Part shown: in pieces, positions 10,169-20,142 of the stretch
How positions within the stretch are numbered: the first letter of the stretch is position 1
Layout: the number at the start of each line of letters is the position of its first letter
From: G965218495 sp965262785
Lineage (GTDB): Bacteria; Bacteroidota; Rhodothermia; Rhodothermales; Bin80
Reading direction: 5' to 3'
Length of the DNA stretch: 64,000 nt
NCBI GenBank assembly: GCA_965262785.1
Contig: OZ253559.1
Span: 2,232,001-2,296,000 of the forward strand
Made by a program: the position numbers and the translations under genes
Notes under the pieces: generated by a model
What the model was told of the DNA's origin: nothing
Databases searched by the model: none
Seen by the model: only the letters and a program-made list of their open reading frames with translations

Positions 10169-13100
10169 ATGGCCAGACGACTCTACTGGTTGCAGCTACC
10201 GCTAGTGTCTGGCCTGATCTTGTTATGCGCGTGCTCTCGAGAGGATTCTCTGCCGCTATTCACGCTTCTGCCGCCGGAGGTAACGGGCATTGACTTCGTT
10301 AATGCGATCCAAGAACAGGAAGGGTTCAACGTCCTGGAATACGAGTACTTTTACAACGGCGGCGGCGTAGCGGTAGGGGACATCAACAATGACGGCTTGC
10401 CAGACGTGTACCTTACGGCCAACATGGCGCCGGACAGGCTGTACCTGAATCAAGGCGGGTTTGTCTTCACGGATGTCACCGCGCAGGCTGGAATCAGCCA
10501 TGAGCGCACCTGGAACACCGGTGTCACTATGGTGGATATCAACGACGACGGCTGGCTGGACCTGTATTTGGGACGCAGTGGCAACGTGGCCTCCGACAGG
10601 CGCGGCAACGCCCTGTATGTCAACAACGGCAACCTCACCTTCACCGAACAGGCCGCAGCCTACGGCCTAAATGACGTGGCTTACACCAATCAGGCGGTAT
10701 TCTTCGACTACGACCGAGATGGTGACTTGGATGCGTACTTGCTCAACCATTCCATTCGGCGATTCTCAAACTTCCTCGTGGAATTCATGCGGGAGCAGCG
10801 AGACTCGCTCGCCGGCGACAAGCTACTGCGCAATGATGGGGGTCACTTTGAGGATGTCAGCGAGGATGCTGGCATCATTGGCAACCCGCTGGGGTTTGGA
10901 CTCAGTGCAGTGGTGAGCGACATCAACCTTGACGGCTGGCCGGATCTCTATGTCGCCAACGATTACATAGAGGACGACTACCTGTACATCAACCGGCAGG
11001 ATGGCACCTTTGCCGAATCCATTCGCGAATTTCTAGACCATACCTCGTATTCGTCTATGGGCGTAGACATCGCGGACATCAACCATGACGGCCGGCCGGA
11101 TATTGTTTCACTGGACATGTTGGCCGAGGACAACTACCGCCAGAAAATTCTGAAGGGTCCCGAGGATCACGTATTCTACGCCAAGCTGCGAGAAGATGGC
11201 TTTCATGAGCAGTACATGCGCAACATGCTGCATGTGAGCGCAGGTGATGACTATATCGAGGTAGGGCAGCTTGCCGGGATCTCCAACACAGACTGGAGCT
11301 GGGCTGCACTTTTTGCAGACTTTGACTTGGACGGATACCAGGATCTACTGGTCACCAATGGATACATGCGTGACTACACCAATCTGGACTTTCTGAAGAC
11401 AACCCTGGCAGAGGCTTCCCAAGCGGCCAGCACTGGCGGGACGGCGGGTTCGTCGCTGGAATTGGTTCAACAAATGCCGTCTACTCGTGTCGGTAATTAC
11501 GTCTTTCGCGGTGGAGCAGATCTGAAGTTTTCGGATCAGACAAGCGCGTGGGGCCTGGGACGTGTGACGCATTCCAACGGAGCCGCGTACGCTGACCTTG
11601 ACGGCGACGGGGACCTTGACATTGTCATCAACAACATAAATGAGCCGGCACACGTCTATCGCAATGAGGCGCAATCTCGGGGTGGGCGGAGTATTACGAT
11701 CCGCTTGGAGGGGCCGCGCGGCAACCGGCAAGGCATTGGAGCGAAGGTCGAAGTCACTGCAGGCCCCCGTACGGGGTATCTGGAAATGAGTCCCGTGCGA
11801 GGCTATTTGTCGTCGGTTGAACCGATCCTGGTTTTTGGGATGGGAGAGGCCACCAGCGCCACAGTTGCCGTTACGTGGCCCGATGGCCGGCGCCAGGCTT
11901 TCCATTCCGTACCGGCCGGCGCGTCGATTGCGGCACATCATGGCGAAGCCGCGCTGTCGATAGCGGCATCCCCTTCGCAGTCCCAGACGCTGTTTGCACA
12001 GCTGGAGGGAACGGGGCTTGTATTCAGGCATCGGGAGAATGCATTCGTAGACTTTGATCGAGAGCCGCTCTTGCCGCAGTTGCATTCACGCGAGGGACCC
12101 GCATTAGCCGTCGCAGACTTGAACCTGGATGGTCTGGAAGATGTCTTCGTAGGCGGCGCCAGAGGCCAAGCGGCTGCGCTTTTCTTGCAGCAGGCCCAGG
12201 GGACTTTCCTGCCAGTGAGGTCGGAGGCGCTTAGCACCCACCGTCACTTCGAGGATGTCGACGCGCTCCTATTCGACTATGACGGAGATCACGACCTGGA
12301 TCTATACGTGGCAAGTGGAGGGAGCAGCGAGCCGGAGGGCGACCCTGCGTATCAGGACCGCTTGTACGTCAATACAGGGTTCGGGCGGCTGGAATACAAG
12401 CCGCAGTTTTTGCCCGAGATGCACTCGAGCACTTCAGTCGTGGTCGCAAACGACTTCGATGGGGACAGCGACCTCGACCTTTTTGTGGGCGGACGCATTC
12501 GGCCGGGCCAGTACCCCTTGCCGCCACGCAGCTACCTGCTGGAGAATACGCCCGATGGTTTTCGTGACGTAACGGAAGAATTGTCGCCAGCCCTCGTCCG
12601 GCCGGGGATGGTAACGGACGCTGTGTGGGCGGACGTTACCGGTGATGGCATGCCTGAATTGGTAATCGCGGGAGAGTGGATGCCATTGCGCGTGTTTGCG
12701 CGCCAGGAGTCTGGTCGGCTCGAGGAAGTTACCGCGCAGATGGGGCTGGAACATACCAATGGTTTCTGGAATGTTTTAGCAGCCGATGACTTGGATGGGG
12801 ATGGTGACCAGGACCTCGTGGCTGGCAACCGCGGCCTGAACACGCAGGTTAAGGTGGGGGTTCAAGCACCGGCGTCGTTGTACGCAGCGGACTTCGACCG
12901 AAGTGGGACGCTTGATGTGTTCATGAGCACGTTCATCAAGGACAAAGAGGTGCTGGTTCATTGGCGTGATGCCGTGGTGACCCAGGTGCCTTCGTTTGTT
13001 GAGCGCATTCCGACGCATGAGTCATATGCCATCGCCACGGTGCAGGACATCCTTACCGAAGAAGAGCGAATGGCCGCCACGCACCTGCTAGCGCATGTGG

Positions 13101-13462
13101 CGGAATCCTCAATCTTCGAGAACTTGGAGGGCCGCACACTCCGCCGTGCAAGCCTTCCGCAGCCGGCACAGGTAGCACCGGTGCAAGACATCCTCACAGG
13201 AGACTTCGACGGAGACTCACTCAAGGACATCGTGGTTGCAGGCAACCAGTTTGGCATGCGTGCTGCAGTGGGCCGGCTGGATGCCGGCCGAGGCCTGGTT
13301 ATTCTGGGGGATGGCCAGATGCGCTTCAGCAGCGCTGGGCCGGCAGGATTGGATGCCTCACAGGATGTGCGAAGGCTCAAGCTGCTATCCGCGTCAGGAA
13401 AGACGCTGATGCTGGTTGCCAGCAGCAATGGGGCAATTGAGGCCTACGAGTGGCTGCAGTGA
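10169..13462 (+). CDS. Large VCBS/FG-GAP repeat lipoprotein with UnbV/ASPIC domain
   Basis: About 1097 residues. I chose the ATG at 10169 over an upstream TTG at 10148 because gaagg lies six bases before it and it begins a compact signal peptide ending in LCAC (Cys22), a plausible lipobox. The mature protein carries many calcium-binding-like blade repeats (GDINNDGLPDVYL, DINDDGWLDLYLG, DYDRDGDLDAYL, DINHDGRPDIVSLD, DFDGDSDLDLFVGG), which normally form a beta-propeller. An ASPIC/UnbV-type domain lies near residues 495-590 (IRLEGPRGNRQGIGAKVEV), followed by a second propeller-like half. Proteins of this architecture are common near SusCD loci in Bacteroidota and are thought to act at the cell surface; the ligand is unknown. 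Confidence 0.85.
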   Translation: MARRLYWLQLPLVSGLILLCACSREDSLPLFTLLPPEVTGIDFVNAIQEQEGFNVLEYEYFYNGGGVAVGDINNDGLPDVYLTANMAPDRLYLNQGGFVFTDVTAQAGISHERTWNTGVTMVDINDDGWLDLYLGRSGNVASDRRGNALYVNNGNLTFTEQAAAYGLNDVAYTNQAVFFDYDRDGDLDAYLLNHSIRRFSNFLVEFMREQRDSLAGDKLLRNDGGHFEDVSEDAGIIGNPLGFGLSAVVSDINLDGWPDLYVANDYIEDDYLYINRQDGTFAESIREFLDHTSYSSMGVDIADINHDGRPDIVSLDMLAEDNYRQKILKGPEDHVFYAKLREDGFHEQYMRNMLHVSAGDDYIEVGQLAGISNTDWSWAALFADFDLDGYQDLLVTNGYMRDYTNLDFLKTTLAEASQAASTGGTAGSSLELVQQMPSTRVGNYVFRGGADLKFSDQTSAWGLGRVTHSNGAAYADLDGDGDLDIVINNINEPAHVYRNEAQSRGGRSITIRLEGPRGNRQGIGAKVEVTAGPRTGYLEMSPVRGYLSSVEPILVFGMGEATSATVAVTWPDGRRQAFHSVPAGASIAAHHGEAALSIAASPSQSQTLFAQLEGTGLVFRHRENAFVDFDREPLLPQLHSREGPALAVADLNLDGLEDVFVGGARGQAAALFLQQAQGTFLPVRSEALSTHRHFEDVDALLFDYDGDHDLDLYVASGGSSEPEGDPAYQDRLYVNTGFGRLEYKPQFLPEMHSSTSVVVANDFDGDSDLDLFVGGRIRPGQYPLPPRSYLLENTPDGFRDVTEELSPALVRPGMVTDAVWADVTGDGMPELVIAGEWMPLRVFARQESGRLEEVTAQMGLEHTNGFWNVLAADDLDGDGDQDLVAGNRGLNTQVKVGVQAPASLYAADFDRSGTLDVFMSTFIKDKEVLVHWRDAVVTQVPSFVERIPTHESYAIATVQDILTEEERMAATHLLAHVAESSIFENLEGRTLRRASLPQPAQVAPVQDILTGDFDGDSLKDIVVAGNQFGMRAAVGRLDAGRGLVILGDGQMRFSSAGPAGLDASQDVRRLKLLSASGKTLMLVASSNGAIEAYEWLQ

Positions 13463-13542
13463 AGAGTATTCACAAAGCCCATAGACCTTAGCTGAATGGA
13501 CGCAGAGCAGGATAAATGCACTGCACGCACCAAGATAGTGCC

Positions 13543-14472
13543 ATGAAGATCCTTGTGACAGGCGGGGCGGGCTTTATTGGGTCCCACGTGACGGAGCTGC
13601 TCATAGCTGCGGGCCACGAAGTCCACGTTCTTGACAACCTCTCAACGGGGCACCGGCAAAATGTGCGTCGAGGTGTGCCGCTGCATTGCCTGGACATTCG
13701 CGACAGCGCCATAGTGGACCTGCTAAGGAAGGAGCGCTATGAAGTCCTCGCACATCATGCGGCGCAGATGGATGTGCGCCGCTCGGTAGAAGACCCGGCT
13801 CACGACCTGAGCGTCAACCTTGCGGGTTTTTTAAATCTGATGGAGGCTGGCCGGGTTCATGGGCTAAAGCGTGTGATCTTTGCCTCTACAGGCGGAGCTA
13901 TTTACGGGGAGCCCGAAGAAGTACCCCAAACCGAAGCGCATGTACTGCGGCCTGTTTCACCATACGGCATCACGAAGCTGGCTACAGAGAAGTACCTTCA
14001 TTTCTACGACACGCAGTTCGGCATTCCTTACGTGGCCCTGCGGTACGGTAACGTCTATGGTCCGCGCCAAAACCCGCACGGCGAAGCCGGCGTGGTAGCT
14101 ATTTTCACGCAGCATATACTAGACGGCATGCCCGTAGTGATCAATGGGGACGGCTTGCAGACGCGTGACTACATTTATGTAAAGGATGTTGCCCGTGCAA
14201 ATATTGCCGCGTTGTCCTACGATGGCCCGTCCTGTACGGTTAACATCGGAACGGGTCGTGAAACCGATGTAGTGGCGTTGTACCAAGCGATCCGCCGCGC
14301 AGTGGGCGTTGCCGCTCGGGTTCGTCATGCACCCGCCAAGAAGGGTGAGCAGCGGCGAAGCGTTCTCGGATGCGCCCTGGCAAAGTCGACGCTTGATTGG
14401 TCTCCTGAAGTTTCGATGCGCGAGGGCTTGGAAGAGACCACTGCGTGGTTCGCTTCGCGCTGGCAGCCGTAG
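13543..14472 (+). CDS. NAD-dependent sugar-nucleotide epimerase/dehydratase (SDR family)
   Basis: About 309 residues. The family start is MKILVTGGAGFIGSHV at 13543; the frame stays open to an ATG at 13516 that has a better purine-rich site upstream, so nine extra residues are possible. The N-terminal GGAGFIGS is the NAD-binding glycine motif of extended SDRs, DNLSTG follows the second strand, and the YxxxK pair is in SPYGITKLATEKY near residue 145. These enzymes epimerise or dehydrate UDP- or dTDP-sugars for cell-envelope glycans; UDP-glucose 4-epimerase-like activity is the nearest guess. It is followed three bases later by scpA, so it may be co-transcribed with the chromosome-segregation genes. 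Confidence 0.88.
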   Translation: MKILVTGGAGFIGSHVTELLIAAGHEVHVLDNLSTGHRQNVRRGVPLHCLDIRDSAIVDLLRKERYEVLAHHAAQMDVRRSVEDPAHDLSVNLAGFLNLMEAGRVHGLKRVIFASTGGAIYGEPEEVPQTEAHVLRPVSPYGITKLATEKYLHFYDTQFGIPYVALRYGNVYGPRQNPHGEAGVVAIFTQHILDGMPVVINGDGLQTRDYIYVKDVARANIAALSYDGPSCTVNIGTGRETDVVALYQAIRRAVGVAARVRHAPAKKGEQRRSVLGCALAKSTLDWSPEVSMREGLEETTAWFASRWQP

Positions 14473-14475
14473 GCC

Positions 14476-15189
14476 ATGTACCGCATTCGGCTTGAGGAAT
14501 TCGAAGGACCGTTGGACTTGCTTCTGTTCTTGATCCAGCGGGAGGAGATAGACATTTTCGACATTCCGATTGCGCACATCACCGATGAATACCTGGCTCA
14601 TGTGCGCCTGATGGAATTCATTGACCTTGATGGAGTAGCTGATTTTCTGTACCTGGCTTCGCTCCTGATCGCCATCAAGGTGCGCATGCTGTTGCCGCAG
14701 CCCGAGCTGGAGCCCGAAGGGGAGCTCGTTGACCCGCGGCAAGAGCTGGTAGAACGCTTGCTTGAGTACCGGCGTTTTAAGGAGGCCGCGCAAAAGCTGA
14801 AAGAACGGCAGGCGCAGCGTGCCGCACACTTTACGCGTGGAGAGGCGTCTGCATCAGTGTATGCCGAAGCGCCGGAAGACCTGGCAAACACGACAATTTA
14901 TGACCTGATCAATGCCTTGCGGCGCGTGTTGGTGGATGCACCTGACGAGCCTACGCTTGCCATTGCCTCCAGGGACTTCACGATAGAGGAGCAGCGGCGA
15001 TTCGTGCTCCAGGCGGTCGAGGCGGACGGTACGGTGGCCTTCACGGAATTGATGCGTGACAGAAGCAAGAAGTTTGTCATTACTACCTTTCTGGCGATCC
15101 TGGAAATGGCGCGGCGCGGCCAGATAGTCATTGTAGCTGCGCCCTCGGACGATGACTTTATGTTAGAGCAAGGGCCTGCCGATGAATGA
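14476..15189 (+). CDS. scpA: Segregation and condensation protein A (ScpA kleisin)
   Basis: 237 residues, the usual size. The N-terminus contains the hallmark FEGPLDLLLFLIQREEIDIFDIPI, followed by ITDEYLAHV and a long helical region; the C-terminal winged-helix part includes FTELMRDRSKKFVITTFLAILEMARRGQI. ScpA is the kleisin that bridges the SMC heads and, with ScpB, forms the condensin that compacts and segregates chromosomes. It overlaps scpB by eight bases, consistent with translational coupling. Confidence 0.96.
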   Translation: MYRIRLEEFEGPLDLLLFLIQREEIDIFDIPIAHITDEYLAHVRLMEFIDLDGVADFLYLASLLIAIKVRMLLPQPELEPEGELVDPRQELVERLLEYRRFKEAAQKLKERQAQRAAHFTRGEASASVYAEAPEDLANTTIYDLINALRRVLVDAPDEPTLAIASRDFTIEEQRRFVLQAVEADGTVAFTELMRDRSKKFVITTFLAILEMARRGQIVIVAAPSDDDFMLEQGPADE

Positions 15190-15814
15190 TGTCACGAGCG
15201 AAGAGATACAGTGCGCCGTAGAGGCGCTGATATTTGCAGCGGATGCGCCCGTGAACGCGGCGCAGATCACGCGCATCATCGGCGAAGTCACAATGGGGCC
15301 TGCGCCCGCTCGCGCAGTAGTCGAAGCCGCCGTTGTGCAACTGAATGCGTGTTACGAGGAGCAGGGCCGACCCTTCAGGATACAGCGTTGGGCCGGGGGA
15401 TACAGGATGACGACAACGGAAGCGGCTACGCCGTATTTGCAGGCGTTTTTTCGGCGGGATCGCAGTCGGCGACTGACGCGGCCGCTGATGGAGACCCTGG
15501 CGATCCTTTGCTACCGCCAGCCGGCCACCAAGCCCGAGGTAAGCCACATTCGCGGTGTGGATTCGGACTATGCCATACGGCGGCTGCTGGAAGTTGGGCT
15601 GATTGATGTAGTGGGCCGGGCCGACGCGATCGGACGACCGGTGCTATATGGGACGACGGATCGCTTCTTGGAGGAGTTTGGGCTGGCGGACCTCGGAGAG
15701 CTCCCGAACCTTCGGGAAGTTGAGGAGTTACTAGCGGATCCCTCTTTCAGCCAGGAAAAGGCACGCCTCTTGATGCTCAAGGGCCTAAGCAGTTCGGAGG
15801 GCGGGGAGCCGTAG
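15182..15814 (+). CDS. scpB: Segregation and condensation protein B (ScpB)
   Basis: 210 residues with the two winged-helix domains of ScpB: VEALIFAADAPVNAAQI at the N-terminus, RPLMETLAILCYRQPATKPEV in the middle, and IRRLLEVGLIDVVGRADAIGRPVLYGTTDRFLEEFGL in the second half. It binds the ScpA middle region and stimulates SMC function. Overlap with scpA and the following RluB-type gene reproduce the common scpA-scpB-rluB order. A hairpin lies between it and the next gene. Confidence 0.95.
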   Translation: MNDVTSEEIQCAVEALIFAADAPVNAAQITRIIGEVTMGPAPARAVVEAAVVQLNACYEEQGRPFRIQRWAGGYRMTTTEAATPYLQAFFRRDRSRRLTRPLMETLAILCYRQPATKPEVSHIRGVDSDYAIRRLLEVGLIDVVGRADAIGRPVLYGTTDRFLEEFGLADLGELPNLREVEELLADPSFSQEKARLLMLKGLSSSEGGEP

Positions 15815-15819
15815 CATCG

Positions 15820-15843
15820 GGCACAGCACTGGGCTGTGCCTTT
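15820..15843 (+). terminator. Hairpin between scpB and the pseudouridine synthase gene
   Basis: Perfect 8-bp arms (15820-15827 and 15833-15840) with loop actgg, followed by only three T residues. It could be a weak terminator or attenuator reducing read-through into the next gene. Confidence 0.5.
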
Positions 15844-15861
15844 GTCATATAGGGACGCAGG

Positions 15862-16641
15862 GTGAAGAACATCCGTACTGACAAGCGCCGCACGCGACAC
15901 GCTTCGAAGCCGGAAGCGCTTGAGGAGGGCAGGCTTAACCGCTACATCGCTCGAGCGGGCGTCTGCTCGCGTCGCGCAGCGGACTCACTCATTGACCAGG
16001 GCGTGGTAAAAGTCAATGGGCATACTGTGCGCGCGTACTGGCACCAGGTGGAGCGCGGAGACTCCGTTGAGGTGAACGGCCGCTTGGTGTCTCCGCGTCC
16101 GTACGAGTACCTGCTCATGAATAAGCCGAAAGATACCATTACCACAGCACGGGACGATCGTTCACGTCCGACGGTGATGGAGCTCATCCCAGAAGTAGTT
16201 CGCACCGGGCTCTTCACGGTGGGGCGCCTGGATCGTGACACGGTAGGCGTGCTGCTACTGACGTCAGACGGGGAGCTTGGCCACCGACTTATGCATCCCA
16301 GCTACCGCGTCCCCAAGCGGTACGTCATACGCACGCGAAAGCCGATAAAGCCTCACGACGTTGAGCGCCTCCGCACGGGTGTCAAGCTGGAGGACGGCAT
16401 TGCACAGGCGGACATGGCTGCACCGGTGGATCAGAAAGACCTTTGCCAACTTGGGCTGGAACTGCATGAAGGACGCAATCGCCAAGTGCGGCGGATGCTC
16501 GAGGCGATCGGGCACCAGGTCTTGGCGCTGGAGCGCGTTTCCTATGCAGACCTTACTGCGCAAGGTGTTCGCCGCGGCAAGTGGCGACGCTTGCGGCCTC
16601 ACGAAGTCACGCGCCTGCGACGTCTCGTAGGTAAGCGGTAA
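15862..16641 (+). CDS. rluB: RluB/RsuA-family 23S rRNA pseudouridine synthase
   Basis: 259 residues from a GTG start preceded by gcaggg. An S4 RNA-binding domain occupies about residues 23-80 (RLNRYIARAGVCSRRAADSLI, VVKVNG). The pseudouridine synthase domain follows, with the catalytic Asp in GRLDRDTVGVLLLTSDG and the later signature EGRNRQVRRMLEAIGH. The family converts specific uridines of the large ribosomal subunit; RluB is the likely member because of the scpA-scpB neighbourhood, but RluE, RluF or RsuA specificity cannot be excluded. A short basic N-terminal extension precedes the S4 domain. Confidence 0.88.
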   Translation: MKNIRTDKRRTRHASKPEALEEGRLNRYIARAGVCSRRAADSLIDQGVVKVNGHTVRAYWHQVERGDSVEVNGRLVSPRPYEYLLMNKPKDTITTARDDRSRPTVMELIPEVVRTGLFTVGRLDRDTVGVLLLTSDGELGHRLMHPSYRVPKRYVIRTRKPIKPHDVERLRTGVKLEDGIAQADMAAPVDQKDLCQLGLELHEGRNRQVRRMLEAIGHQVLALERVSYADLTAQGVRRGKWRRLRPHEVTRLRRLVGKR

Positions 16642-16657
16642 CGAATCGACCCGCGGA

Positions 16658-18142
16658 ATGCTCGATAAATTGCTTGAAGAGAAAATCAGGCTGGAAGGCC
16701 TTACCTACGACGATGTGCTATTGCTGCCGGACCGCTCGCGCGTGATGCCACGGGAGGTATCGATCGAGAGCCGACTGACGCGCAGCATCGCGCTGAACGT
16801 GCCGCTACTGTCGGCTGCCATGGACACTGTCACCGAAGCGCCGCTGGCCATTGCTATGGCCAGGGAGGGCGGAGTGGGCGTGCTGCACAAGAACATGCCG
16901 ATAGAAGCGCAGGCCCAGGAAGTGCGCCGCGTCAAGCGCTCGGAGAGCGGCATGATTCGCGATCCTATCACGCTGAATGTGGACAGGTGTGTCGGGGACG
17001 CGCGTGAGGCCATGGGACGGTATAGCATTGGAGGCATCCCTGTGGTCAACGGCCAGGGGCGCCTGGTAGGCATTGTTACCAACCGCGACCTGCGCTTCGA
17101 GGCCGACGCATCCACGGGCGTGCGAGAGGTCATGACCCCAATGCCGCTCATCACCGTGCCGATGGGCACTACGCTTGCTCAGGCCGAACAGATTTTGCAG
17201 AAGCACAGAATTGAAAAGCTTCCCGTGGTTGATGCGGTAGGCAATCTCACGGGGCTGATCACCTTCAAGGACATTGACAAGAAACGTCGTCATCCTCATG
17301 CCTGCAAGGATGAGCACGGACGACTGCGTGTCGGCGCCGCTGTCGGAGTAACGGCCGACCTGGTGGAGCGGGCTAGGGCGCTGGAAGAAGCCGGGGCAGA
17401 CTTTATTGTTGTCGACACGGCCCACGGGCATTCGGAGGGTGTGCTTAGATCCGTATCCCTGGTGAAGGAGCACTGCGAGGCTGCAGATGTCATCGCGGGA
17501 AACGTGGCAACCGGTGAAGGCACGGCGGACCTTATTGCTGCCGGCGCAGATGGCGTAAAGGTGGGAATCGGCCCGGGCTCGATCTGCACGACACGCGTGG
17601 TAGCGGGCGTGGGCGTGCCCCAGCTAACAGCTATCATGGAATGTGCGAAGGTTGCAGAGACACACGATGTACCGCTCATCGCGGACGGGGGCATCAAGCA
17701 GACTGGAGACATCGCCAAGGCGCTCGCCGCCGGCGCGGAAAGCGTCATGATTGGGAGCCTCTTTGCGGCCGTGGAAGAGAGTCCAGGCGAAACGATTATT
17801 TACGAAGGGCGAAAGTTCAAGAGCTATCGCGGGATGGGATCTCTCGGAGCGATGCAGTCCGGTAGCAAAGACCGCTACTTTCAGGACGCAGAGGATGACC
17901 TTCAGAAGCTTGTACCGGAAGGAATAGAGGGCCGCGTCCCCTATAGCGGGCACCTCAATGAGATTGTCTACCAGATGGCGGGAGGTCTACGCGCCGCTAT
18001 GGGCTACTGCGGCTGCGCCACGGTGCGGGAATTCAGGGACCGTGCCCGCTTCGTGAGAATTACCCCTTCCGGACTTAGAGAAAGCCACCCGCACAGCGTG
18101 CAGGTCACGAAGGAAGCGCCGAATTACAGCTTCCGCCGCTAG
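16658..18142 (+). CDS. guaB: IMP dehydrogenase
   Basis: 494 residues, typical length. It catalyses NAD-dependent conversion of IMP to XMP, the committed step to GMP, in the cytoplasm. The N-terminus has LTYDDVLLLPDRS. Two CBS domains lie at about 95-215, and the catalytic loop GPGSICTTRVVAGVGVPQ carries the active-site Cys near residue 309. The flap region (GSKDRYFQ, EGIEGRVPYSG) is intact. Its stop codon overlaps that of the convergent Gfo/Idh gene, so the two transcripts meet end to end. Confidence 0.97.
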   Translation: MLDKLLEEKIRLEGLTYDDVLLLPDRSRVMPREVSIESRLTRSIALNVPLLSAAMDTVTEAPLAIAMAREGGVGVLHKNMPIEAQAQEVRRVKRSESGMIRDPITLNVDRCVGDAREAMGRYSIGGIPVVNGQGRLVGIVTNRDLRFEADASTGVREVMTPMPLITVPMGTTLAQAEQILQKHRIEKLPVVDAVGNLTGLITFKDIDKKRRHPHACKDEHGRLRVGAAVGVTADLVERARALEEAGADFIVVDTAHGHSEGVLRSVSLVKEHCEAADVIAGNVATGEGTADLIAAGADGVKVGIGPGSICTTRVVAGVGVPQLTAIMECAKVAETHDVPLIADGGIKQTGDIAKALAAGAESVMIGSLFAAVEESPGETIIYEGRKFKSYRGMGSLGAMQSGSKDRYFQDAEDDLQKLVPEGIEGRVPYSGHLNEIVYQMAGGLRAAMGYCGCATVREFRDRARFVRITPSGLRESHPHSVQVTKEAPNYSFRR

Positions 18143-19200
18143 AGGTCTACGGTGCGGCCCTCGCGTACGGAGGTGTCGGCGGCAAGCACGATACGAAGGC
18201 TGTTCACAGCGTCTTGGATGTGGTCGGTCAGGTCGTGGTCGTTGGCGATGGCGCTGAGCAGGAATTGCTGTTCCAGGGCGCACAGCTCGTCGTGGTCGGG
18301 CTCGTCAGATGTGTCGACAATTCTATCGGCTTGGCTGAAGGCCCCGGATGCGTCTCTGGCGCTATGGTGCACGCGCAAGCCTCCGGTCTGCGTGTGCCCT
18401 CCGATGTCGTCCGACTGTTCTTTGGCCTCGTCTACGATGCTGACGCATCCTTTGGGGCCCACTACATCCTTGACAAAGGAGGCTGTCTCGCTCATCATGG
18501 GACCCCAGCCGGCCTCGTACCACCCGACCGATCCATCAGCAAAAGTAACGAGCAGGTTGCCGTAGTTGTACATCGCGGAGTCAATTTCGTCGGAGAGGCG
18601 CGCGCCGATGGCGCTGACCCGCACGGGCGTAGAGCGCGTCATCTGGCACATCACATCCACGTAGTGCACCCCGCAGTCCACGATGGGTGACATGGACTTC
18701 ATGAGCGACTTGTGGGTTTCCCACTGGGAGCCGCTACTCTGCTGGTTCAGGTTCATGCGCATCACCAAGGGCTTGCCAAGCGTTTGAGCAATGCTGATAA
18801 GCTGCTTCCAGGCCGGATGGACACGCAGGATGTATCCGACTACCAACTTTCTCTTTGCCTGGGCGGCCGAATCGGCCAGCGCTTGGGCTTCGGCTACGGT
18901 GTTTGCCAGTGGCTTTTCGACAAATACGTGAGCACCGCTACGGAGACTCTGAGCTACATAGTCGGCATGTGTGTCGGGATACGTGTTTATGGAAACGACA
19001 TCCGGCCGCGTGGCCGCGAGTGCTTCTTCAAAATGCGAAAAGGTCGGGTACCCACCAAGCTCTCGTGACAGGCGGTCCCTGGATCCCGGTGATCGGCTGA
19101 TGAGTCCTACGATGTTAAACTCCTTCATAGCATGATAAGCCCGGGCGTGGGAAGTTCCCATGTGCCCGCAGCCCGCGACCAGAACGTTTAGCTTGCTCAT
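18139..19200 (-). CDS. Gfo/Idh/MocA-family oxidoreductase
   Basis: 353 residues from the ATG at 19200; the frame extends upstream but the family N-terminus is MSKLNVLVAGCGHMGTSHA, a Rossmann GxGxxG. The EKPLA motif (VFVEKPLANTVAEAQ) near residue 95 carries the catalytic-type Lys, and the C-terminal part is a beta-sheet substrate domain. Members oxidise or reduce sugars, inositols or related hydroxy compounds with NAD(P); the substrate here is not evident. It converges on guaB with a 4-base overlap of stop codons. Confidence 0.9.
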   Translation of the reverse strand: MSKLNVLVAGCGHMGTSHARAYHAMKEFNIVGLISRSPGSRDRLSRELGGYPTFSHFEEALAATRPDVVSINTYPDTHADYVAQSLRSGAHVFVEKPLANTVAEAQALADSAAQAKRKLVVGYILRVHPAWKQLISIAQTLGKPLVMRMNLNQQSSGSQWETHKSLMKSMSPIVDCGVHYVDVMCQMTRSTPVRVSAIGARLSDEIDSAMYNYGNLLVTFADGSVGWYEAGWGPMMSETASFVKDVVGPKGCVSIVDEAKEQSDDIGGHTQTGGLRVHHSARDASGAFSQADRIVDTSDEPDHDELCALEQQFLLSAIANDHDLTDHIQDAVNSLRIVLAADTSVREGRTVDL

Positions 19201-19351
19201 TGAACAGTGGAGGTCGTTGATTTCTCGATTGGTACCGTCGGCGTCGTGCCGGATGCGTATACGCACTTCCCCGGGCGTTGGTTGATTGCACTTTTGCAAT
19301 GGTTTACTGACCGCTGCGTAACTTGCTGTGAATCACTAGCCAAGACCAGTC

Positions 19352-19984
19352 ATGTGCGGACGCATTGCGCAGGCACATACCGCTGACGAACTCCAGGAGC
19401 TTCTCGGCATCACAGTGGGGGCAGACCAACTGGAGGGGGTACGTGTATCGTACAATGTGCCGCCTACCACCATGCTTCCCTCGCTGATAGCAGGTGACAG
19501 CGGCCTCGAATGGTCCGCGTTGATGTGGGGTTTTCGGCCAGCCTGGATGCGGAAGGGGCGCCCTATGATCAATGCGCGCAGTGAGACTGTGCGCGAGAAG
19601 CCGTCATTCAAGCGCGCGATCAGTAGCCGCCGCTGCGTGGTCGTGGCAACCGCCTACTATGAGTGGTTACCGACCGCGAATGGAAAGCAGCCTTATTGCA
19701 TCAGGTCGGAAGGCGATGCGCCGCTTCTTATGGCCGGAATCTTTGAGAACGGGACATGTGCCATCATGACGCGCACGGCCAGAGATGACTTGGCATTCAT
19801 CCATGACCGCATGCCCGTGCTCATGCCCCGGTCGCTTGTAGGCCCTTACGTAAGTGAAATCGGAGCGCTGGAGACTGCTTTTGAAGCTGCCAATGTACTT
19901 CCCTTGTATTCATACACGGTGACACGGAGGGTTGGCAATCCGCGTTTCAACGGGCCAGAGTGCATTGCGTCGCATGGGACATGA
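19352..19984 (+). CDS. SOS response-associated protein of the YedK/HMCES (SRAP) family
   Basis: 210 residues. The catalytic Cys2 is at the start (MCGRIAQ). The conserved NARSETVREKPSFKRAI, YEWLP and FIHDRMPVLM segments of the SRAP domain are all present. The family forms a covalent adduct with abasic sites in single-stranded DNA to shield them from breakage. It stands alone between divergent and co-directional genes. The end GVGNPRFNGPECI-type pattern (VGNPRFNGPECIA) is also typical. Confidence 0.93.
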   Translation: MCGRIAQAHTADELQELLGITVGADQLEGVRVSYNVPPTTMLPSLIAGDSGLEWSALMWGFRPAWMRKGRPMINARSETVREKPSFKRAISSRRCVVVATAYYEWLPTANGKQPYCIRSEGDAPLLMAGIFENGTCAIMTRTARDDLAFIHDRMPVLMPRSLVGPYVSEIGALETAFEAANVLPLYSYTVTRRVGNPRFNGPECIASHGT

Positions 19985-20142
19985 GACTCGGCGAACGGGG
20001 CAGGCCTTGAATGTGGTCGTAGGGATCCCGTTGCATGCGAACATGCATTTTGTTCAGCTCTACTCAGGCATGGTAGGCGCATTCGTTCTCGGCAACCGTT
20101 AGTGGAGCCTACGGCAACTTCATCCGGCGTTGTAGCACGGCA